From: DAISJM01 sp036821485
Lineage (GTDB): Bacteria; Verrucomicrobiota; Kiritimatiellia; CAIQIC01; JAGNIJ01
NCBI GenBank assembly: GCA_036821485.1
Contig: DAISJM010000030.1
Span: 1 to 40,225, forward strand
Length of the DNA: 40,225 nucleotides
Direction of reading: 5' to 3'
The notes under the pieces were generated by a model. The model saw only the letters and a list, made by a program, of their open reading frames with translations, did no database searches and was not told the origin of the DNA. Both the position numbers and the translations under genes were made by a program. This document shows, in pieces, positions 35,559 through 40,225 of this stretch; position 1 is the first letter of the stretch, and each line of letters starts with the position of its first letter.

Positions 35559-36347
35559 ATGGTTAGGCACTTGCTTTTCAGGATCCTTTCAGTCGCAGGA
35601 ATCTGCGCCATCCTCTGCAGCACCGCATCTGCTCAGGCCAAAAAACCTGAACCCGAGCACACTATCTGGGTCAAATTCGATTCCGACCCGCCCAATGCTG
35701 AAATCTTCGCCCTGCCTCCCGAAGACAGCGATTCTGAACTCGGTCCCCGGCTCGGCATCGCCCCCTGCGTCGTCCCCGTTGATCTGACTTGGGGACGCAA
35801 GATGCTCAAGAAGCGCTGGGATATGCTCGAGATATGGTGTGCAGCCGATGCCTGCCGCGCAGAATTCAACGAGAACAGCGACTACGACATCTTCCTCCCC
35901 GTCATCGCCATCAAGGACGGCTACACCAGGAAACGCGTCGACGGCAAGGTGCTGACCCTCAAGAATCCGGGCCCCGACTGGTCCGGCAAGCTGCTGTGGC
36001 CCAGGCAGGGCGAAGTCCTCATTCAGCTCGCCCGCACCGGCGAAAAGAAGTCCGCCGAGGCCACCGCCCAACAGCCCACCGCCCCCACCGGTCTCCGCCG
36101 CGTCATTCTCGGCGGCGCCAGCGGTGGCGCCCCGGCCAGCGCCGGCACGCTGACCGTCTACTGCAACATTCCCGGCTCCGACCTGTTCATCGACCGCCGC
36201 TACGCGGGAACCACACCGCTTCAGGTCGTGCTCTCCGCCGGCCCCCACACGATTCAAATCCAGAAACCCGGCCTCGCCCCCGTCCGCAAGGACATCCACA
36301 TCACCGAAGACACCGAACTCATCTATCGTGCGAACCTGGCCCCCTGA
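35559..36347 (+). CDS. Secreted PEGA-domain protein
   Basis: 262 residues. The ATG is chosen because GGGAGG lies six bases upstream and a clear signal peptide follows (MVRHLLFRILSVAGICAI…, cleaved near STASAQA). The longer open frame runs back into the tRNA-Ser gene and is rejected. The C-terminal 65 residues (from about GTLTVYCNIPGSDLFIDRR) are a PEGA domain, a small beta domain common in surface proteins. The N-terminal part has a second PEGA-like pattern ('DSDPPNAEIF … LGIAPC'). The protein is exported and has no enzymatic motif. No partner is evident nearby, and the precise role is unknown. Confidence 0.85.
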   Translation: MVRHLLFRILSVAGICAILCSTASAQAKKPEPEHTIWVKFDSDPPNAEIFALPPEDSDSELGPRLGIAPCVVPVDLTWGRKMLKKRWDMLEIWCAADACRAEFNENSDYDIFLPVIAIKDGYTRKRVDGKVLTLKNPGPDWSGKLLWPRQGEVLIQLARTGEKKSAEATAQQPTAPTGLRRVILGGASGGAPASAGTLTVYCNIPGSDLFIDRRYAGTTPLQVVLSAGPHTIQIQKPGLAPVRKDIHITEDTELIYRANLAP

Positions 36348-36352
36348 CCGCG

Positions 36353-36387
36353 TACTGCATTCTTTGTTCTGTATTCTGCGTTCTTCG
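36353..36387 (+). repeat. Degenerate heptamer array (TTCTNNN)
   Basis: Five 7-base units in register, four beginning TTCT (TTCTTTG, TTCTGTA and variants) and the first TACTGCA. It fills most of the gap between the PEGA-protein gene and the release-factor-like gene. Confidence 0.6.
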
Positions 36388-36401
36388 TGTAGCATTTCCC
36401 C

Positions 36402-36824
36402 ATGCTCCAATTCGGAATCAAACCTGACAAGGAAGCCCAGTTGCAGCGGCGGATGACTGAACTCGGCATCCGCGAGGGCGATCTCGTTGAACGATTCATC
36501 CGGGGCTCCGGCGCGGGCGGGCAGAAGATCAACAAGACCTCGTCGTGCGTCTACATCCTCCATAAGCCCACGGGCATTGAGGTCAAATGCCAGCGCGAGC
36601 GCCTGCAATCGCTGAATCGCTACCTCGCCCGCCGGGAACTTTGCGACCGGGTGGAGGCGAAGGTTCGAGGCGTTGGCCTGGCCCGGCAGCAGGAAGCGGA
36701 ACGTATCCGCCGCCAGAAACGCCGCCGCTCCCGCCGCCAGAAGGCCCGCATGCTGGACGAGAAGAAGAAGCAGGGGGCAAAGAAAGCCCAGCGGCGGTCT
36801 GTGTCCAACTGGGACAGCGCCTGA
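36402..36824 (+). CDS. Stand-alone GGQ-domain release-factor-like protein
   Basis: 140 residues. It corresponds to the peptidyl-tRNA-hydrolysing domain 3 of class I release factors. The motif 'GSGAGGQKINKTSSCVYI' contains G39-G40-Q41. A highly basic C-terminal tail (about 100-132, rich in Arg and Lys) resembles the ribosome-binding tails of ArfB (YaeJ) and mitochondrial C12orf65. There is no codon-recognition domain. The likely role is rescue of stalled ribosomes by release of the nascent chain. The start is the only ATG in the right place; there is no strong ribosome-binding site, and a heptamer array ends 14 bases upstream. It could also be an RF-like protein of the RF-H type. Confidence 0.9.
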   Translation: MLQFGIKPDKEAQLQRRMTELGIREGDLVERFIRGSGAGGQKINKTSSCVYILHKPTGIEVKCQRERLQSLNRYLARRELCDRVEAKVRGVGLARQQEAERIRRQKRRRSRRQKARMLDEKKKQGAKKAQRRSVSNWDSA

Positions 36825-36916
36825 CGGGCGATTGAGCGGAATCAGTCGCGGCAGTAGACATCCACACAGCCTTGTAGCATACTTATTTTCAGGCAATCGC
36901 AGGGGAGGCGCGGGAC

Positions 36917-37111
36917 ATGAAATTCACCGACGACTATACCGCGAAGTATACAATCTGGGCTCGTTCAAGCCGGGTGGTTCCTCTCCCCCGTATTTCGAAC
37001 CTTCCGCACTTCACGTCCAAGAAGTTCGATTCCTACGAGGAATTCAACGCCTGGAAGAAAGAGCGATTGAGCCAACTAGCTCATTCCGGAGGTGCGAAGT
37101 GGACGAAGTGA
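36917..37111 (+). CDS. Small protein encoded with a nucleotidyltransferase (possible partner)
   Basis: 64 residues. GGGGAGG lies eight bases before the ATG. The sequence is basic and aromatic in its first half (about residues 1-35), then has an acidic-basic helical stretch 'FDSYEEFNAWKKERLSQL'. There is no helix-turn-helix or known domain that I recognise. It overlaps the following nucleotidyltransferase gene by 13 bases, so the two are almost certainly translated together. By analogy with minimal nucleotidyltransferase pairs it could be an antitoxin or substrate adaptor, but the sequence gives no proof. Confidence 0.7.
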   Translation: MKFTDDYTAKYTIWARSSRVVPLPRISNLPHFTSKKFDSYEEFNAWKKERLSQLAHSGGAKWTK

Positions 37112-37548
37112 TTGCACTTTTCAACACGAATCGCGTTCGTTACCTCCTCATCGGCGGACAAGCATTGAGGTTGGAAGGCATGCCGCGTTTCTCCATGGAC
37201 TGGGACATCTACATTCCAAGTCAGGACCAAGAAAACATCGATAAGATCAACAGATTGCTAGGCGACCAATTGGACGTGCCGCTTCTGCCCATGGGACCCC
37301 GCGGGGAGAACTTCGTGCAGACCTATCAGACTGTTCATGGAATCATTCAATTCCATCTTGGTGGACCTGGCCTTTGCCCTTTTGACGAGGCGGAGCGGCG
37401 AGCTGTTAAACACAAGACAGAGAACGGAACCCCCGTGAAATGCCTATCCGGCAAGGATCTCCTCGCCTGCAAGGAAGCCGCCGGGAGACCGCAGGACCAG
37501 GACGATATCCTCTTCTTGCGCCGGAAACAGGAGCTGGGGCTGCTGTAA
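37099..37548 (+). CDS. Minimal nucleotidyltransferase (pol-beta superfamily)
   Basis: 149 residues from a GTG with GGAGG six bases upstream. The much longer open frame to 36673 crosses the release-factor gene and is rejected. The active-site signature is present: 'YLLIGGQALRLEG' with G19-G20, then D34-W-D36 at the metal-binding D-x-D, as in AbiEii/AbiGii-type and related nucleotidyltransferases that add NMPs to protein, tRNA or antibiotic. Its C-terminal part has 'SGKDLLACKEAAGRPQDQDDI', typical of this group ('K.aagR.kD..DI..L'). It overlaps the small gene upstream. It could be the toxin or modifying enzyme of a toxin-antitoxin-like unit (inference). Confidence 0.87.
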   Translation: MDEVIALFNTNRVRYLLIGGQALRLEGMPRFSMDWDIYIPSQDQENIDKINRLLGDQLDVPLLPMGPRGENFVQTYQTVHGIIQFHLGGPGLCPFDEAERRAVKHKTENGTPVKCLSGKDLLACKEAAGRPQDQDDILFLRRKQELGLL

Positions 37549-37883
37549 GAGCAACGACCTGGCCGACAAGCATCACCAGTCCGAAAAGAAATCCCAGCGC
37601 CGGACAACCTCTTCGGATTGGTAAAACCCGGGCTCCCCACAATTCGGCCTTTCTCGTTCCTTCTTCAGCGTTCGATGTTGGATGTTCAGCGTTCAACGTT
37701 CCTCTCCCCCCCCCCTTTTTTTCCTCGTAGGATTGTCCCTACAGCGCCCACCGCCAGCCCCCTGAATTCCTCAATATTCCGCTGGTTTTTTATTGAGAAT
37801 GCGCTTTACATGCCGTTGGCAGAGGCATAAGTTTTAATACATAAAGCAGGGACAGCCGTCTAAGAACCGCCAGGAGGACCGAG
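37549..37883. other. Non-coding spacer with inverted repeats, homopolymers and likely promoter
   Basis: 335 bases without a supported gene. In order: an imperfect 13-bp inverted repeat (37576-37588 with 37609-37621, 11 matches) that may end the nucleotidyltransferase transcript; a heptamer array (37664-37705); a C10 run followed by T7 (37706-37722); a perfect 7-bp inverted repeat CTCAATA/TATTGAG (37770-37776, 37791-37797); weak -35 candidates TTTACA (37805-37810) and TTGGCA (37816-37821), the latter 16 bp from TACATA (37838-37843); and the AGGAGG ribosome-binding site of the PEP-CTERM gene. Confidence 0.6.
37664..37705 (+). repeat. Degenerate heptamer array (TTCRRYG)
   Basis: Six 7-base units in register. 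TTCAGCG occurs twice, and the others are TTCGATG, TTGGATG, TTCAACG and a final TTCCTCT. It is the clearest of the three heptamer arrays in the window. Confidence 0.65.
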
Positions 37884-38540
37884 ATGAAGAAGCTTCTGAT
37901 TATTGCCACCATCCTCACATGCGCCGCCATCGCCCAAGCGGATCTGTTGATCGGGTTCAATTTTGCAGGCTATGCTGGTAGCGAAGTGCAGGGCACTTCC
38001 ACTGTTTTTGCCGCTGGCATGCAGAACCCCGCATATCTGACGCGCGGGGCTGGACTGGTTCCATCGGCAAATGGCAACAGCATGCGTTCAGCAAATTGGG
38101 CCTCCGCCGATGTCGGCGCGGCCATTACCGCAAATGACTACTTCACATGGACGATTTCCGCAGACTCCGGTAATGCGTTTGACGCAACGAATGTTGTCTT
38201 CAACTGGAGTTATTCGAGTACCGGCCCAAGCACAATGTCCCTTCGCTCCAGTGCCGATGGCTTCGCCTCCGACTTAGCCACGTTTTCCTCTGTCGTGAAT
38301 GGGGCTACACAATCCACAGCGCTCGCAATCTCTGGCGCTTCAACCGTCGAGTTCCGTCTCTACGCCTACGGCAATACCGCCACATCCGGCACGGCCGGAT
38401 TTGACGCCAGCGCAGCTGCAGGAGCGGGTATTCTTGAGGTGTATGGAACCGTGGCGGCTATCCCGGAACCGGTCACCATGGCTTTCATGGGTGTCGGTCT
38501 GGCGGTGTTTGCCCTTCTGCGCCACAGGAAGAATGCCTAA
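37884..38540 (+). CDS. PEP-CTERM sorting-domain protein
   Basis: 218 residues with AGGAGG before the ATG. A signal peptide (MKKLLIIATILTCAAIAQA) is followed by a Ser/Thr/Ala-rich, cysteine-poor beta-type body of about 170 residues without recognised domains. The C-terminal signal comprises P194-E195-P196, a hydrophobic helix and the basic end RHRK. PEP-CTERM proteins are cut by exosortase in the inner membrane and delivered to the cell surface or exopolysaccharide. No exosortase gene lies in the window. It ends in a strong terminator, so it is probably monocistronic. Glycosylation is suggested only by the Ser/Thr content and the STT3-like neighbour. Confidence 0.93.
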   Translation: MKKLLIIATILTCAAIAQADLLIGFNFAGYAGSEVQGTSTVFAAGMQNPAYLTRGAGLVPSANGNSMRSANWASADVGAAITANDYFTWTISADSGNAFDATNVVFNWSYSSTGPSTMSLRSSADGFASDLATFSSVVNGATQSTALAISGASTVEFRLYAYGNTATSGTAGFDASAAAGAGILEVYGTVAAIPEPVTMAFMGVGLAVFALLRHRKNA

Positions 38541-38559
38541 TTCCAATCGGTTTTTCGGA

Positions 38560-38597
38560 AGCCCCGGAGGGAAACCTCCGGGGCTTTTTGTTGTTTT
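38560..38597 (+). terminator. Strong intrinsic terminator
   Basis: AGCCCCGGAGG (38560-38570) pairs perfectly with CCTCCGGGGCT (38575-38585) around GAAA. It is followed by a T-rich tract to about 38597. It lies 19 bases after the stop of the PEP-CTERM gene. Confidence 0.92.
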
Positions 38598-38611
38598 GAT
38601 CAGGGCGACGA

Positions 38612-40225
38612 ATGGAGGATACTGGCCTTGCGATGAAACGTGGAAGCACCGCCCTATCCCTACTTGGTCTCTTTCTGCTTTTCCTGTGCATCATGGGCGA
38701 CAGTGCGGTCAAGCACGAGTTGTGGATCAAGCCGGGGATGCTCCTGCGCGCAGATCCCATTCAAGGCCTGGTTGCCTTGAAGGCCAGCGAGCCAGATTGC
38801 GGTCCCGTCTTCACGGATGGAGACGCCTACTACTGGTTGTCCTACGCACAGGACATCTTGTCGAAGCACGAGTTTCGTGTTCGCGAGACCCATCTCGACA
38901 ACGCCCCCTATGGTCGCCAAGTCCATTGGTTCTCCGGATTGACGTGGCTGCTCGCTGGACTTGCCTTGGTCACACATCATGCAGGAGCAATCCCCATCGC
39001 GAAGGCTCTGGAATACGCGGGCCTTGTGTCGGGGCCTTTACTGGCTGCCACGGTCCTCTTGCTGCTCCAGCCCTTCCTGGTTTCCCGCCTTTCGCGGTGG
39101 ACCACGTTCTTCTTCTTGCTAAGCGTTGTTCTTCTTCCAGTGTGGCGCAAGGAGTTCAGCTACGGCCGCATTGATCACAATGGTTTTGTGGTCGGCTTAG
39201 CCATAGGCATGCTGCTCTGCTTGTACACAACCAGCATGGGGTTCGTCCCAATCCATCGAAAGCGCAAGAACGAGCCCTTTCCATGCGCTCGCAAAGCGTA
39301 TCGCACTGAGCAGCGATGGTTCGTGGCCTCAGGCATCTTCGGAGGCCTCGGTCTGTGGGTACAGGCGAGTTTCTTTCTTCTGGTGATCCTTGCTGTGGGG
39401 CTGGGGGTCTTCGCTTACGCTTGGTTCTATGTCTCTCGCCGACATCGCAGTTTCAGAACAGCACGCACCTACTATGCTCTCTTGCCACAACTCTGGCGCA
39501 CATGGGCTTGGGCAGGAGCTTCGACCAGCCTGATCTTCTACTTCGTAGAGTACTTTCCCGCACACATGGGCATGCGGCTGGAGGTGAACCAGCCTCTATA
39601 CGCCCTCTGCTGGCTAGGCCTCACTGAGGCGCTTGTTCAATTTATGCGGCACGAGATGGGCACAGGTTCTCGCCCGTGGCAGGGATGGCTTGGCCTTGTT
39701 GCAGGGCTTGCGTTACCTGCCATTTTGGCTTGGGGACCTTCTGCTTGGTTCACGCTGCATGATCCTGTCCTACTTCGAGTACATACGCTCATCCGTGAAT
39801 TCGATCCCCTTAGAGCGGTAATGCCACACGCCGGATGGCTTGCACCCCTCTTGCTGTTTGGAGGATTGCCCTTGCTGCTTGCCCCAGCGCTTTTCGTGCT
39901 CGCTTCGTCCAGATACACCGCCCTCCTGAATATCCGCATGCTGGTGGGTGTCGTTTCTTCCGCCATACTTCTCTGGGCAACTTGGAACATGAATCGTATG
40001 GCGGGCCTCTGCATGGCCGCTCTCCTGGCCCTAGGCTATGTGGTTCTGGAATGGCTTGGTCGCCCCGAAGTCTATCAACGTACCGACCGAACACTTCCAC
40101 GCCCGTTCTCTGCAATGATTCAAGAAGGAAGACTGTCCGTAACTACATCTGCAGCTTTGATGCTCATAGGCTTGGCTGGTTTTGGCATCGATCTACACGG
40201 CTCGTGGCCCCGGCTGCGCGACGGC
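38612..40225 (+). CDS. STT3/PglB-like membrane glycosyltransferase (3'-partial)
   Basis: The frame is open to the window edge with no stop, giving at least 538 residues. ATG 38612 has AGGG six bases upstream; in-frame ATG 38633 is an alternative. A first membrane helix (about residues 12-30) precedes a periplasmic loop with D69-G-D-A-Y-Y-W, like the 'DGYYY' acidic motif of PglB/STT3. About ten more hydrophobic segments follow. 'YGRIDHNGFVVG' (D188-H-N) occupies the place of the second conserved acidic loop of oligosaccharyltransferases. The family transfers a lipid-linked glycan to protein. The WWDYG-type C-terminal motif would lie beyond the window, so it could also be another GT-C enzyme. 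It lies directly after the PEP-CTERM gene, separated by a terminator. Confidence 0.78.
   Translation, partial: MEDTGLAMKRGSTALSLLGLFLLFLCIMGDSAVKHELWIKPGMLLRADPIQGLVALKASEPDCGPVFTDGDAYYWLSYAQDILSKHEFRVRETHLDNAPYGRQVHWFSGLTWLLAGLALVTHHAGAIPIAKALEYAGLVSGPLLAATVLLLLQPFLVSRLSRWTTFFFLLSVVLLPVWRKEFSYGRIDHNGFVVGLAIGMLLCLYTTSMGFVPIHRKRKNEPFPCARKAYRTEQRWFVASGIFGGLGLWVQASFFLLVILAVGLGVFAYAWFYVSRRHRSFRTARTYYALLPQLWRTWAWAGASTSLIFYFVEYFPAHMGMRLEVNQPLYALCWLGLTEALVQFMRHEMGTGSRPWQGWLGLVAGLALPAILAWGPSAWFTLHDPVLLRVHTLIREFDPLRAVMPHAGWLAPLLLFGGLPLLLAPALFVLASSRYTALLNIRMLVGVVSSAILLWATWNMNRMAGLCMAALLALGYVVLEWLGRPEVYQRTDRTLPRPFSAMIQEGRLSVTTSAALMLIGLAGFGIDLHGSWPRLRDG

Noticed and set aside
36673..37098. N-terminal extension of the nucleotidyltransferase frame
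   Set aside because: It overlaps the release-factor-like gene and the small partner gene. A GTG with a strong ribosome-binding site at 37099 is the true start.
37664..37705. Heptamer array as a CRISPR array
   Set aside because: Units are 7 bases, directly abutting and degenerate, with no spacers and no cas genes nearby.
37816..37832. Sigma54-type -24/-12 site upstream of the PEP-CTERM gene, as reported for some PEP-CTERM genes
   Set aside because: TTGGCA is present but the GC element at the required distance is missing.

Overview
The window looks like chromosomal DNA of a GC-rich, Gram-negative bacterium of the PVC group, most likely Kiritimatiellota or another Verrucomicrobiota lineage. 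This is inferred from gene content: a PEP-CTERM protein, a giant secreted protein of beta-helix and Ig-like repeats, discoidin-bearing lipoprotein glycosidases and degenerate short-period intergenic repeats. No rRNA or taxonomic marker is present, so the assignment is tentative.

Layout. (1) Positions 1-19926: one giant plus-strand gene, 5'-truncated by the window edge. It encodes at least 6641 residues: beta-helix repeats, two ASH domains, BACON-like, Fn3, ConA-like, lamin-tail and about sixteen Ig-like modules, with nine carbohydrate-binding-like (CBM-like) inserts. A perfect 14-bp hairpin follows. (2) 20033-23934: four plus-strand genes: a CBM20-esterase, a HAD-fold protein that has lost its catalytic residues, MazG, and a LacI-family regulator. 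(3) 34860-23921, minus strand: a carbohydrate uptake and degradation cluster. In order of transcription it encodes a binding protein fused to a MalF-type permease, a MalG-type permease with a very large repeat-filled loop, a cytoplasmic six-hairpin glycosidase-like protein, a small secreted CBM-like protein, and a lipoprotein paralogue of the glycosidase with two discoidin domains. The LacI gene converges on this cluster, and a palindrome lies in the spacer of a near-consensus internal promoter, so LacI may control it. No ABC ATPase is encoded here. (4) 35015-35435: tRNA-Arg(TCG) and tRNA-Ser(GGA) in repeat-rich spacers. (5) 35559-37548: a PEGA-domain secreted protein, a stand-alone GGQ release-factor-like protein, and a two-gene unit of a small protein plus a minimal nucleotidyltransferase. 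(6) 37884-40225: a PEP-CTERM protein with a strong terminator, then a 3'-truncated STT3/PglB-like membrane glycosyltransferase.

How it may work together (inference): the minus-strand cluster would bind a glycan at the surface (CBM-like protein, discoidin lipoprotein), trim it, import oligosaccharides through an unusual two-polypeptide ABC importer and finish hydrolysis in the cytoplasm. The giant protein, the PEP-CTERM protein and the STT3-like enzyme belong to the cell surface and its glycosylation.

The most unusual items are the MalG-type permease whose periplasmic loop carries five copies of a beta-galactosidase-like motif, the binding-protein/permease fusion, the pseudo-HAD protein, the CBM-like domain repeatedly nested inside other domains of the giant protein, and the family of degenerate 7-8 bp intergenic arrays.
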